Assembly (NCBI RefSeq): GCF_003470205.1
Contig: NZ_QWKP01000218.1
Span: 1-64,000, forward strand
Reading direction: 5' to 3'
DNA length: 64,000 nt
Origin: Cellulomonas rhizosphaerae
GTDB taxonomy: Bacteria; Actinomycetota; Actinomycetes; Actinomycetales; Cellulomonadaceae
Below are positions 43,647 through 54,018 of the stretch, piece after piece; the first letter of the stretch is position 1; each line of letters begins with the position of its first letter. The translations under genes and the position numbers were made by a program. The notes below the pieces were generated by a model, which was not told the DNA's origin, did not search any database, and saw nothing but the letters and a program-made list of their open reading frames with translations.

Positions 43647-43814
43647 CTATGTCGGCTCGGCCCCCGTCGGGTCGGTCGGGTAGATCTTGCGCTGCGTGTC
43701 CTCCTGCGTCGGCCCCTGCGGCGGCTGGTCCTCGTCGCCCGGGCGAGACGCTGGCGCCGCCTCGACGGGATCGGGGGAGTCGCCCTCGAACTGGCTGGTC
43801 GTCTCGTCGGGCAT
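43647..43814 (-). CDS. Small acidic Pro-rich protein
   Basis: A 55-residue hydrophilic protein (MPDETTSQFEGDSPDPVEAAPA..RKIYPTDPTGAEPT), probably disordered, with no signal or helix. ATG 43814 has GAGGGGAA six to nine bases upstream, a good site, and it ends 3 bases from the convergent membrane protein gene. Small proteins of this sort (acidic, ending in a YPTDP-like motif) are frequent in actinobacteria, but I know no function. Confidence 0.6.
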   Translation of the reverse strand: MPDETTSQFEGDSPDPVEAAPASRPGDEDQPPQGPTQEDTQRKIYPTDPTGAEPT

Positions 43815-43899
43815 GGTCGTTCCCCTCGTCGGGCATCGGGTGGCCCCCTCACTGTCCGCCCGCTCGTCGCGCGGCGCATCCGCACCCGACAATGGGCGC

Positions 43900-45417
43900 A
43901 TGACCCCGCCGAACCCTGACCCGACGCTCGTCGAGACCCTCCGCTCGGACCTCACGGCCACGGGCTACGGCGTCGTCGGCGTCGAGGAGCTGCTGGGCCC
44001 CGTCGCGGCGGACGCGCTGCACCGCGAGGAGCCGGTGCCCGCGCTCCGGGCGAGCGCGGCGAGCTCGGACCCCCTCGCGGCGCTGGTGCGGCTCTTCCTG
44101 CTCGGGCTCACGGTCCCCGGCGACGCCGTGGAGCGTGCGCTGCCGCGCCTGGGTGTCGAGGGCGCGGCACGGCTCGGCCTGCTCGAGAAGTCCGGCGACG
44201 AGGTCCGCGCCCTGGTCGACCTGCGGCCGTACACCGCGGCCGACGGCCACGGCGAGGTCGACTGGTGGATCGCGTCCGACCTCGGCGAGCTGGCCACGGG
44301 CCGGGCGCTGCGGACCGACCACGTGCTCGGGGTCGGCGGCGCGTCGACGACGTTGGCGCAGGTCACCGTGCGAACGGAGGTTGGGCGCGTGCTCGACCTG
44401 GGGACCGGGTGCGGGATCCAGGCGCTGCACGCGAGCCGCCACGCGCAGCAGGTCGTCGCCACGGACATCTCGCAGCGCGCCCTGGCGTTCACGCGCTTCA
44501 ACGCGGCCCTCGCGGGCGTGGAGCTCGACCTGCGGCTCGGGTCGATGCTCGACCCCGTGGCCGGCAGCGAGCTCGACCTCGTCGTGAGCAACCCGCCGTT
44601 CGTCATCACGCCGCGCTCTGCCGACGTGCCGGCGTACGAGTACCGCGACGGCGGCCGGGCGGGCGACGCGATCGTGCGCGAGCTCGTGACGGGCGTGGGC
44701 TCGGTGCTCGCGCCGGGCGGGGTCGCGCAGATGCTCGGGAACTGGGAGGTGCCGCGCGGGTCGTCCTGGGACGAGCGCGTGGGGCAGTGGCTCGACGATT
44801 CCGGGCTCGACGGCTGGGTCGTCCAGCGCGAGCTGCAGGACCCGGCGCAGTACGCCGAGACCTGGATCCGCGACGGTGGCACCACGCCGGACCGTGACCT
44901 CGACGCGTGGCGCACCCGCTACGCCGCGTGGCTCGACGACTTCGCCTCGCGGGACGTCGAGGCCATCGGGTTCGGCATCATCACGCTGCGCCGGCCGCCG
45001 CTCGGGGTCGCGACGATGCGCCGGCTCGAGGAGGTCACGGGCACGGTGCAGCAGCCGCTCGGGCCGGCGATCGCCGCGTCGCTCGCAGCCGAGACGTGGC
45101 TCTCGTCGTCGTCCGACGACGTGCTCGCCGCCGCGCACCTCGTCGTCGCACCCGACGTCACCGAGGAGCGCTACCTGACGCCCGGCGCGGTCGACCCCCA
45201 GGTGGTGCTGCTCCGGCAGGGCGGCGGGTTCGGGCGCGCGGTGCAGGCCGGGACCGCGCTCGCCGGGTTCGTCGGCGCGTGCGACGGGGACCTGTCGGCC
45301 GGGCAGATCGTCGGCGCGCTCGGAGCCCTGCTCGGGGTCCCGGCGCAGGACGTCGCCGCGGACGTGCTGCCGAGTGTGCGCGGGTTGGTGCGCGACGGGC
45401 TGCTCACGCTCGCGTAA
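43900..45417 (+). CDS. SAM-dependent methyltransferase (HemK/RsmC-like N5-glutamine or N6-adenine type)
   Basis: A 505-residue protein. Residues 1-155 form an N-terminal recognition domain, 156-300 a Rossmann methyltransferase with DLGTGCGIQAL (166-176) and NPPF (231-234), the motif of enzymes methylating planar amino groups of Gln or Ade/Gua, and 410-505 a winged-helix-like C-terminal part. The three-domain layout is specific to actinobacteria; the target is unknown, with rRNA, DNA or a protein all possible. ATG 43900 follows GACAAT (43888-43893) by six bases without a Shine-Dalgarno, leaderless type. Confidence 0.88.
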   Translation: MTPPNPDPTLVETLRSDLTATGYGVVGVEELLGPVAADALHREEPVPALRASAASSDPLAALVRLFLLGLTVPGDAVERALPRLGVEGAARLGLLEKSGDEVRALVDLRPYTAADGHGEVDWWIASDLGELATGRALRTDHVLGVGGASTTLAQVTVRTEVGRVLDLGTGCGIQALHASRHAQQVVATDISQRALAFTRFNAALAGVELDLRLGSMLDPVAGSELDLVVSNPPFVITPRSADVPAYEYRDGGRAGDAIVRELVTGVGSVLAPGGVAQMLGNWEVPRGSSWDERVGQWLDDSGLDGWVVQRELQDPAQYAETWIRDGGTTPDRDLDAWRTRYAAWLDDFASRDVEAIGFGIITLRRPPLGVATMRRLEEVTGTVQQPLGPAIAASLAAETWLSSSSDDVLAAAHLVVAPDVTEERYLTPGAVDPQVVLLRQGGGFGRAVQAGTALAGFVGACDGDLSAGQIVGALGALLGVPAQDVAADVLPSVRGLVRDGLLTLA

Positions 45418-45523
45418 CCGCAGGTCACGCCCTCACAGCCTGGTCATAGGTTCCTGATACGCCTCCACCAGGTGGCCTCCCTAGGTTCTGGATCAGATCG
45501 CCACCAGGACCGTGAGGGAGAGC

Positions 45524-46768
45524 ATGCGCGCGCGTTGGAGAAGGACCCGGCCATGGGTTCGGGTCGTCGGAGCAGTCGTCATCGTGGGGCTCGTCGCCAC
45601 GGGTGCATGGTGGATGTGGTGGCGCCAGCCCGCGTCCGCCGAGGCGCAGGGGCCGACGACCCGGACGGTCGAGGCGAGCCTGTCGACGATGGAGAAGACC
45701 GTCTCCGGCACGGGCACCCTGGAGCCCACCGTTCAGGAGGACGTGAGCTTCGCGGTCTCGGGCACCGTGACGAAGGTCAAGGTCGCGGCCGGCGACACGG
45801 TCACGAAGGGCCAGGTGCTCGCCACCGTCGACACGCTGACGCTGGACGCCGACCTGCTGTCCGCCAAGTCGACTCTCGCCCAGGCAGAGGCGCGGCTCTC
45901 GGACGCCGAGGACGCAGCCGACGGCTCCGACTCGTCGGACGCGCAGGTGGCCGCCGCGAAGGCGCAGGTCGAGGTCGCCCAGGCAGGGGTCGACGACGCC
46001 GACGCGGCCGTCGACGACGCCGTGCTCAAGGCGCCCGCCGCGGGCCTGGTCACGACCGCCGACCTCGAGGTCGGCGACGTGGTGACGACCGGGTCCACCG
46101 GTTCCAGCGGCGGCGGCGCCGCCCAGCCGTCGAGCCAGTCGAGCACCTCGACGACCACGAGCACCGGCCAGTTCGTCATCGTCGGGACCGGTGCGTGGCA
46201 GGTCGCGACGACGGTCAGCGAGGCCGACGTCGCGAACGTCGCCGCGGGGGACCAGGTCGAGATGACGTCCGACGACCTCGCCGACACCCTCTACGGCACC
46301 GTCGCCTCGGTCGGGCTCGTCTCGACCAGCACGTCCGGCGTGGCTGCCTACCCGGTGGTCGTCGACGTCACGGGCGACACCACGACGCTGCACGACGGCA
46401 CGAGCGTCGACGTCTCGATCATCTACGAGCGCCGCACCGACGTGCTGACGGTCCCGGCCCTCGCGGTCACGACGGCCGACGGCGCGAGCACCGTCACCGT
46501 CCAGGCGACCGACGGCACGCAGAAGAAGGTCACCGTCACGACGGGCGAGACCTCGGGCAACCTCGTCGAGATCACGGACGGGCTCGCGGAGGGCGACGCG
46601 GTCGTGCTGCAGACGTTCCAGGCCGGCACGGGCAACCGGCAGGGCGGCCAGACCGGCCAGCTCCCCGGCGGCGGTGACTTCCAGGGTGGCTTCCCGGGTG
46701 GCGGCGACTTCCAGGGCGGCCCGGGCGGCGGCCAGGGTGGTCCGCAGGGCGGTGGCACCAATGGCTGA
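45524..46768 (+). CDS. Membrane fusion protein of a MacAB-like ABC system (first copy)
   Basis: A 414-residue HlyD/MacA-family adaptor anchored by one N-terminal helix (VRVVGAVVIVGLVATGAWWMWW). A lipoyl-like domain (SFAVSGTVTKVKVAAGDTVTKGQVLATVD), a short coiled-coil hairpin (residues about 105-165), a beta-barrel and a membrane-proximal domain follow. The last 40 residues are Gly-rich with GGGDFQGG twice, unusual for this family. ATG 45524 has GAGGGAG four bases upstream. A palindrome CCACCAGGTGG (45465-45475) and TAGGTT (45482-45487) upstream may be operator and -10. Overlaps the ATPase gene by 8 bases. Confidence 0.9.
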   Translation: MRARWRRTRPWVRVVGAVVIVGLVATGAWWMWWRQPASAEAQGPTTRTVEASLSTMEKTVSGTGTLEPTVQEDVSFAVSGTVTKVKVAAGDTVTKGQVLATVDTLTLDADLLSAKSTLAQAEARLSDAEDAADGSDSSDAQVAAAKAQVEVAQAGVDDADAAVDDAVLKAPAAGLVTTADLEVGDVVTTGSTGSSGGGAAQPSSQSSTSTTTSTGQFVIVGTGAWQVATTVSEADVANVAAGDQVEMTSDDLADTLYGTVASVGLVSTSTSGVAAYPVVVDVTGDTTTLHDGTSVDVSIIYERRTDVLTVPALAVTTADGASTVTVQATDGTQKKVTVTTGETSGNLVEITDGLAEGDAVVLQTFQAGTGNRQGGQTGQLPGGGDFQGGFPGGGDFQGGPGGGQGGPQGGGTNG

Positions 46769-47500
46769 CCTCTTCGACGCCTTCGCGTCCACGGGCACCG
46801 TTCTCGCCGAGCACGGCTCCCCGGTCATCGAGCTCGTCGGCGCCCGCAAGACCTACCGCACCGGCAGCATCGAGTTCGAGGCCCTGCGCGGCATCGACCT
46901 GCGGATCGAGCAGGGCGAGTACGTCGCGATCATGGGCCCCTCGGGGTCCGGCAAGTCGACGCTGATGAACATCATCGGCTGCCTCGACACCCTCACCGAG
47001 GGTGACTACCGGCTGGCGGGCGACGACATCGCCGAGCTCGACGAGATCGACCTGGCCCAGATCCGCAACCTGCGCATCGGGTTCGTCTTCCAGCAGTTCC
47101 ACCTGCTGCCCGCGCTGTCCGCGTGGCGCAACGTCGAGCTGCCGCTCATGTACCGGCAGGTGCCCGTGGGCGAGCGCCGGGCGCGTGCCGCGGCCGCGCT
47201 CGAGCGCGTCGGCCTCGGCGACCGGGTCGCCAACCGGCCCGGCGAGCTGTCCGGCGGTCAGCAGCAGCGCGTCGCGGTCGCCCGTGCGCTGGTCGGCGAG
47301 CCCGACCTGCTCCTGGCCGACGAGCCGACCGGCAACCTCGACTCGCAGTCGACCGCCGACGTGCTGGGGCTGCTCGACGAGCTGCACCAGCAGGGCCGCA
47401 CGATCGTCCTGATCACGCACGAGCTCGAGGTCGCGCAGCACGCGCGGCGCATCGTGTGGGTGCGCGACGGGCTCATCCAGTCCGACGAGGTGATCGACCG

Positions 47501-47504
<4 letters not shown>
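46761..47504 (+). CDS. ABC transporter ATPase, MacB/LolD type
   Basis: A 247-residue nucleotide-binding subunit. Walker A is [13 protein letters not shown], the Q-loop [12 protein letters not shown], the signature [15 protein letters not shown], Walker [13 protein letters not shown] and the switch histidine ITHEL. A 20-residue lead ([20 protein letters not shown]) precedes the normal domain. The start at 46761 overlaps the end of the first fusion protein, and the stop overlaps the permease start (GTGA). Drives mechanotransmission by the permease. Confidence 0.95.
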
Positions 47505-48733
<1,229 letters not shown>

Positions 48734-48768
48734 CCCGCGCGGCTTCCACCACCCCCAGGAGCTCCACC

Positions 48769-49740
48769 ATGTCCCGTACCCGCCCCTTCCTCACGCTCGC
48801 CGCGCCGCTCGCGGTCGCCGCGCTCGTGCTCGCCGGGTGCTCCGGCGGGTCCGAGCCCGCCGCGACCGCCGAGCCGGCAGCGACCGCCGCTCCCTCCGCA
48901 CCCGCCGCCGCGGACGGTAACGCCGCACGCGGGGGCCCGATGGGCGGTGGCGGCACCACGGGCCAGATCGCCCAGGTCGGCGACGCGACGCTGCAGGTGC
49001 GCGACGACGACGGCCAGACGACCGTGACCTGGAGCGACGACACGACGTTCTCCGCGACGACCACCGGCACGCTCGCCGACGTCACGGTTGGCTCGTGCGT
49101 CACGGCGATCACGGGCGGCGCGCCCGGTTCGACCGACGACAGCACCTCCGCCGACGCGGCCGCGACGAGCGTGAGCGTCACCGCCGCGACCGACGGCGAG
49201 TGCACGACCGGCTTCGGCGGCGGGCGCGGCGGCGGGACCCCGGGCGACCGGCCCTCGGGCGCCCCGACGGACCTGCCGAGCGGCATGCCGACGGCGGGCG
49301 CGGGCCAGCCCGGCGACGCCCCGACGGGTGGCACGGGTGGTCGAGGCGGCTTCGGCGGCTTCACGACCGGCAAGGTGACCGCGGTCGACGGCTCGACCAT
49401 CACGGTCGACGCCGCCGGCCAGGACGGCGCCACGACGAGCAAGGCCGTGACCGTCGACTCCTCGACCACGTACTCGGCCACCGCGAAGGCGAGCGCGAAG
49501 GCGCTGGCCGTCGGCGCGTGCGCGTCGGTGCAGGGCAAGGCCGACGACAAGGGCGCGGTCGCCGCGACGCGGATCGTCGTCTCGCAGGCCACCGACGGGG
49601 AGTGCAGCACGGGCTTCGGCGGCGGCTTCGGCGGACGTCCGGGCGGGCAGGGCGGACCCGGCGGGCAGGGTGGCGCCGGGGGACAGGGCGGACAGGGTGG
49701 TCAGGACGACACCAGCACGCAGGGGTCGGCCGATGCCTGA
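48769..49740 (+). CDS. Lipoprotein with two DUF5666-like repeats and a Gly-rich tail
   Basis: A 323-residue lipoprotein: signal MSRTRPFLTLAAPLAVAALV and lipobox LAGC with Cys24. Two related beta-strand modules follow (TGQIAQVGDATLQVRDDDGQTTVTW.. and TGKVTAVDGSTITVDAAGQDGATTS..), each ending with near-identical ATDGEC(T/S)TGFGGG. Between and after them come Gly/Pro-rich spacers, the tail being GGQGG repeats. ATG 48769 has AGGAG seven bases upstream; ATG 48730, overlapping the permease stop, would hide the lipobox too far in. Probably an outer-face partner of the exporter. Overlaps the second fusion protein by 8 bases. Confidence 0.85.
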   Translation: MSRTRPFLTLAAPLAVAALVLAGCSGGSEPAATAEPAATAAPSAPAAADGNAARGGPMGGGGTTGQIAQVGDATLQVRDDDGQTTVTWSDDTTFSATTTGTLADVTVGSCVTAITGGAPGSTDDSTSADAAATSVSVTAATDGECTTGFGGGRGGGTPGDRPSGAPTDLPSGMPTAGAGQPGDAPTGGTGGRGGFGGFTTGKVTAVDGSTITVDAAGQDGATTSKAVTVDSSTTYSATAKASAKALAVGACASVQGKADDKGAVAATRIVVSQATDGECSTGFGGGFGGRPGGQGGPGGQGGAGGQGGQGGQDDTSTQGSADA

Positions 49741-51919
49741 GCCCACGCGTCCCTGTGGCGCCGCCCGTCGGCGCAAGCGCCGCCGCCGCATCGCGGTCCT
49801 CGTCGTCGTGGCCGTCGTCGCGGTGACGCTCGTCGGCGGCGGGGTCGCGCTCGCGGCCGGTCGTGAGGACGGCGAGCACTACCGCACGGCCACCGCCGCG
49901 CTCGGCTCGGTCACGCAGCGCGTCGACGCGGTGGGCACCGTGAGCTCGGCCGAGCGCCGCGACGCCTCGTTCTCCGTGGCCGGCACGGTCTCGAAGGTCG
50001 ATGTCGCTGTCGGCGACACGGTCGAGGCGGGCGACCCTCTCGCCTCGCTGGACCCCGCCGACCTGCAGTCCGACGTCGACGACGCGACCTCCGCCCTCGC
50101 GGACGCCAACCAGCAGCTCTCCGACGACCTCGACTCGCAGACGTCGACGAGCACGACGAGCGCCACGACCACCGCGACCGGCGCCTCGACGTCCTCCGCC
50201 GCCGCAGCCATCACCCCCGCGGTGTCGACGGGCGGCGCCGTCGTCTCGAACGCCGCCTACGTGTCGGCGGCGGCTCCCGGGGCGGCGAAGCCCAGCGCGA
50301 GCCCGAGCGCCGGTGCGGGATCGTCGGACGTCGACGAGGCCCTCGCCGCGGTGCACGACGCGCAGGCCGCGCTGCTCGCGCGGTACGACACGACGACGAA
50401 GACGCTCACGGCGAGCGGCGACGCGGTCGACGCCTCGACGGCGGCGTGCACCGCGTTCCTCGCGGTCACGACGGCCTCCGGCGCCGCGGCGACCGGCGAC
50501 GTCCTGACGATCACGCCGGGCACGGCAGCGGCAGGCTCGGCGGTCAAGGTCGTCGCGTCGGGCGCCGGCAGCGACCCGGTGCAGGTGCGGCTCGCCTCGA
50601 GCGGCGACGTGCTCACCGAGGTCCCGCCGAAGGACGGCGCGTTCACCGTCGGCGTCGTCCTGCCCGCGGGCACCGCGGCCGGCTCGGACGCGCTGCGGCT
50701 CACGACCGCGGACGGCACGGCGATCTCGTCGACCGCGCTGACGGTCACCGCCGCCGACGACGGCTCGGTCGCCGACGCGCTGGCGGCCTGCCAGGCAGCG
50801 ATCGGCGACGCGCTCGACGCGGCGACCACCGTGGGCGACGCGCAGACGACGCTCATGTCGCTGGCCAAGGACCTCGACGCGGCGGTGACCGCGTACGCGA
50901 AGGCCGTCGACGAGGCAGGCGGCGCAACCACGCCGACGACTCCGACGACGCCCACGACCCCCACGAAGCCGAGCCAGCCGGCCAGCCAGCCCACGGCGCC
51001 CAGCGACCACGCGACCCAGCCGACGGCCCCGACCGACGGCCGCACGGGCACGGACGGCACCGGCGGCACGGGCACCGGGGGCACCGGCACAGGAGGCACG
51101 GGCACCGGGGGCACGGGCACCCAGGGCGGAGGCCAGACCACGACCCAGGCCGCCACGGCCGCGGACATCGTCGCCGACCGCGCCGCGATCGACCTCGCGC
51201 AGGCCAACCTCGACATCGCCACGAGCAAGCTCGCGCTGGTGCACTTGACCAGCCCCATCGCGGGCACGGTCGCGGCGGTCTCGATCGCCACGGGCGACTC
51301 GGTGAGCGCGTCCTCGACCACGGCCGTCGTCACGATCCTCGGCGCCGAGGGCTACACCGTCACCACGACCGTCCCGCTCGGCTCGATCGACGTCGTCCAG
51401 GTCGGGCAGTCGGCGGACCTCACCGTGCGCAGCACGGATGACACGCGCACCGCGAAGGTCTCCAGCATCGGCATCCTGGACGTCTCGACCTCCTCGACCC
51501 CGGCGTACACGGTGGACCTGGCGGTCGACCCGACCGACGTGCAGCTCTACGACGGCTCGTCGGCGCAGGTGCGCATCGAGGTCGCCGGGGGCGCGAAGGT
51601 CCTCACCGTGCCGACCTCGGCCGTGCACGTCGACGGCTCGGCCACGACGGTCCAGATGCTCGAGGGCGGCACGGTCTCCTCGGTCCCGGTCGTGCGCGGC
51701 GCGGTGGGCTCGGAGCTCACGGAGATCACGTCGGGCCTGAGCGCGGGCGACGAGGTCGTCCTCGCCGACCTCACGGTGTCGATGGACTCGAGCGGCGACT
51801 CCACGAGTGGCGGCCTGTCGGGACTCGGTGGGTCGACGACGGAGGCGCCGGGTAGCGGACGCTTCCCCGCCGGCGGGTTCCAGGGCGGCGGGTTCCAGGG
51901 CGGCGGCAACCGCGGCTGA
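49733..51919 (+). CDS. Membrane fusion protein (second copy) with large insert
   Basis: A 728-residue HlyD-like adaptor, far longer than the 350-450 usual. N-terminal helix RRIAVLVVVAVVAVTLVGGGVAL; the first lipoyl half FSVAGTVSKVDVAVGDTVEAGDPLASLDPADL and the second half VHLTSPIAGTVAAVSIATGDSV are separated by about 400 residues that include a Ser/Thr-rich stretch, a domain with two cysteines and a Big-like region (DVLTITPGTAAAGSAVKVVASGAGS), and a PT- then GGTGTGGTG-rich linker. The beta-barrel and tail follow, ending GGFQGGGFQGGGNRG, like the first fusion protein. ATG 49733 overlaps the lipoprotein stop. Last gene of the operon. Confidence 0.88.
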   Translation: MPEPTRPCGAARRRKRRRRIAVLVVVAVVAVTLVGGGVALAAGREDGEHYRTATAALGSVTQRVDAVGTVSSAERRDASFSVAGTVSKVDVAVGDTVEAGDPLASLDPADLQSDVDDATSALADANQQLSDDLDSQTSTSTTSATTTATGASTSSAAAAITPAVSTGGAVVSNAAYVSAAAPGAAKPSASPSAGAGSSDVDEALAAVHDAQAALLARYDTTTKTLTASGDAVDASTAACTAFLAVTTASGAAATGDVLTITPGTAAAGSAVKVVASGAGSDPVQVRLASSGDVLTEVPPKDGAFTVGVVLPAGTAAGSDALRLTTADGTAISSTALTVTAADDGSVADALAACQAAIGDALDAATTVGDAQTTLMSLAKDLDAAVTAYAKAVDEAGGATTPTTPTTPTTPTKPSQPASQPTAPSDHATQPTAPTDGRTGTDGTGGTGTGGTGTGGTGTGGTGTQGGGQTTTQAATAADIVADRAAIDLAQANLDIATSKLALVHLTSPIAGTVAAVSIATGDSVSASSTTAVVTILGAEGYTVTTTVPLGSIDVVQVGQSADLTVRSTDDTRTAKVSSIGILDVSTSSTPAYTVDLAVDPTDVQLYDGSSAQVRIEVAGGAKVLTVPTSAVHVDGSATTVQMLEGGTVSSVPVVRGAVGSELTEITSGLSAGDEVVLADLTVSMDSSGDSTSGGLSGLGGSTTEAPGSGRFPAGGFQGGGFQGGGNRG

Positions 51920-52027
51920 TCTGTCCATCCCGGCGAGGCCGGGACTCACGGCGCCGCCCGCGTCGGTAGGCTCGCGGGCGGCGCCAGTGTCGGCGCGTCG
52001 AGACCCTGACGTGAAGGACGCACGACG

Positions 52028-52864
52028 ATGAGCGAGCAGCAGGACCACGCGGGCGCGCAGGTCGCCGTGCTCGGCGGCGGTGTCATGGGCGAGACGCTGC
52101 TCGCGGCGCTGCTCGCCTCGGGATGGTCGTCGCACCAGGTGGAGGTCACCGAGCAGTCGGTCGCCCGCTCCGACGACCTGGCCGGGCGCTACGCGGTCCG
52201 CACCGGCGCGCGCAACGCCACCGCGGCCGCGCGCGCGGACGTCGTCCTGATCGCGGTCAAGCCGCAGGTGGTGGGCTCGGTCCTCGACGAGATCGCACCC
52301 GTGCTGCGCGGCGGCACCGTGGTCGTGAGCGTCGCGGCCGGCCTGCCGCTCTCGTTCTACGAGCGGCGCCTGCCGACGGGCACCCCGGTGGTGCGCGTCA
52401 TGCCGAACACGCCGGCCGTCGTCGGCAAGGGGGCCTCCGCGATCGCACCGGGCTCCGCCGCGAGCGAGGGCCACCTCGTGCTCGTCGAGAAGATCCTGTC
52501 GACCACCGGGCTGGTGTTCCGCGTCGCGGAGAAGGACCTGGACGCGGTCACAGCGATATCCGGCTCCGGTCCGGCCTACGCCTTCTACCTGATCGACGCG
52601 ATGGCCGAGGCGGGCGTGCTGCTCGGCCTCCCGCGGGACCTGGCCACGAGGCTCGCGGTCGCGACCGTCGAGGGGTCCGCCGCGCTCGCGGCGCAGAGCG
52701 GGGACCATCCGGTGGTGCTGCGCGAGCGCGTCTCGTCGCCCGGCGGCACGACGGTCGCCGCGGTCCGTGAGCTCGACGCGCACGGCGTGCGGGCCGGGAT
52801 CGTCGCCGCCGCGCAGGCCGCGGCCGACCGGTCGCGCGAGCTCGGCTCGCAGTACGCCGGCTGA
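52028..52864 (+). CDS. proC: Pyrroline-5-carboxylate reductase
   Basis: A 278-residue enzyme for the last step of proline synthesis, reducing pyrroline-5-carboxylate with NAD(P)H. The Rossmann loop is VAVLGGGVMGETLLAALL, then VLIAVKPQVV, VRVMPNTPAVVGKGASA, ISGSGPAYAFYLIDAMAEAGVLLGLPR and RVSSPGGTTVAAVRELD, which bind cofactor and substrate. ATG 52028 has AAGGA about 10 bases upstream. It ends 11 bases before the LacI gene and may be cotranscribed with it, though no metabolic link is evident. Confidence 0.96.
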   Translation: MSEQQDHAGAQVAVLGGGVMGETLLAALLASGWSSHQVEVTEQSVARSDDLAGRYAVRTGARNATAAARADVVLIAVKPQVVGSVLDEIAPVLRGGTVVVSVAAGLPLSFYERRLPTGTPVVRVMPNTPAVVGKGASAIAPGSAASEGHLVLVEKILSTTGLVFRVAEKDLDAVTAISGSGPAYAFYLIDAMAEAGVLLGLPRDLATRLAVATVEGSAALAAQSGDHPVVLRERVSSPGGTTVAAVRELDAHGVRAGIVAAAQAAADRSRELGSQYAG

Positions 52865-52875
52865 TCGTGATGGAC

Positions 52876-53883
52876 ATGCCCGCGCGCCCACCGGCGATGA
52901 GCGACGTGGCGCAGCGCGCCGGCGTCTCGCACCAGACGGTCTCCCGCGTCCTGAACGGCCACCCGAGCGTGCGTCCCGAGACGCGCGACCGCGTCAACGA
53001 GGCCATCGCCGAGCTCGGCTACCGGCGCAACAGCGCGGCCCGCGCGCTGGTGACCCGGCGATCGGACACGCTCGGCGTCGTCACGCCGGCCAGTGCGCTG
53101 CACGGTCCGACGAGCACACTCGTCGGGTTCGAGGAGGCCGCGCGCGTGGCCGGCTGGTACGTCTCGGTCGCCACCGTCCGGCAGGTCGACGCCGAGACGA
53201 TGCGCAAGACCGCGGAGCACTTCCTCGACCAGGGCGTCGACGGCATCGTCGTGATCGCCCCGACGAACGAGATCGCGCAGGCCGTCGCGGGCCTGGACTC
53301 GCCGGTGCCGATCGTCATGATCTCCTCGACCCCGGACGTCCCGCCGGGGCGCCACGTGCACGCGGTCGGCGTCGACCAGCGGCAGGGCGCCCGGCTGGCC
53401 ACGCGTCACCTGCTCGACCTGGGCGGCCCGGTGCTGCACGTCGCCGGCCCGCAGGACTGGTTCGACGCCCAGGACCGCCTGGCCGGCTGGCACGACGAGT
53501 GCGTGGCCGCCGGCATCGACCTGATCGAGCCGGTCGTGACCGGCTGGGGCGCCGACGACGGGTACGCGATCGGGCGCCGGCTCCTCGACTCAGGTGACCT
53601 GCCGGCGTCGATCTTCGCCGCGAACGACCAGCTCGCGCTCGGGCTCGAGCACGCGTTCTGGGAGGCCGGCGTCCGCGTCGGTCACGACGTGGCCCTCGTC
53701 GGCTTCGACGACGAGGCGGGCTCGTCCCACTACGCCCCGCCGCTGACCACGGTCCGCCAGGACTTCGCCGAGCTCGGCCGCCTGGCCACCTCGGTCATGC
53801 AGGCCGCGCTCGACGGCGGGCCGAGCGAGCGGCACGTGCTGCCCCCCGAGCTCGTGGTCCGCGCGAGCTCCGCCCGCGCCTGA
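52876..53883 (+). CDS. LacI-family transcriptional regulator
   Basis: A 335-residue repressor with the HTH and hinge MSDVAQRAGVSHQTVSRVLNGHPSVRPETRDRVNEAIAELGYRRNSAARAL, followed by a periplasmic-binding-protein-like domain (SDTLGVVTPASAL.., IVMISSTPDVPPGRHV.., FAANDQLALGLEHAF, ALVGFDDEAGSSHYAPPLTTV). It lies one gene away from araBDA and is the closest candidate to bind the TGTTAGCGCTAACA-type sites there. ATG 52876 is chosen as it lies seven bases after GATCGT (leaderless pattern); GTG 52867 and ATG 52870 are in frame and cannot be excluded. Confidence 0.9.
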   Translation: MPARPPAMSDVAQRAGVSHQTVSRVLNGHPSVRPETRDRVNEAIAELGYRRNSAARALVTRRSDTLGVVTPASALHGPTSTLVGFEEAARVAGWYVSVATVRQVDAETMRKTAEHFLDQGVDGIVVIAPTNEIAQAVAGLDSPVPIVMISSTPDVPPGRHVHAVGVDQRQGARLATRHLLDLGGPVLHVAGPQDWFDAQDRLAGWHDECVAAGIDLIEPVVTGWGADDGYAIGRRLLDSGDLPASIFAANDQLALGLEHAFWEAGVRVGHDVALVGFDDEAGSSHYAPPLTTVRQDFAELGRLATSVMQAALDGGPSERHVLPPELVVRASSARA

Positions 53884-53938
53884 GGCGAAAGCCCGTCACG
53901 CCGTCGCCTCCGGCCCACCACCACCGAGCGCGGGTCAG

Positions 53939-53980
53939 ACGGCGCGAGGGCGCGTCGCGCGCGACCCGCACTCGCGCCGT
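53939..53980 (+). terminator. Hairpin after the LacI gene
   Basis: ACGGCGCGAG (53939-53948) pairs with CTCGCGCCGT (53971-53980), and the loop itself holds the palindrome GTCGCGCGCGAC. It is 56 bases past the LacI stop. Confidence 0.55.
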
Positions 53981-54018
53981 CGGATCCGCCGTCGGTAGCC
54001 CGGCCTAGGGTGGCGGGC

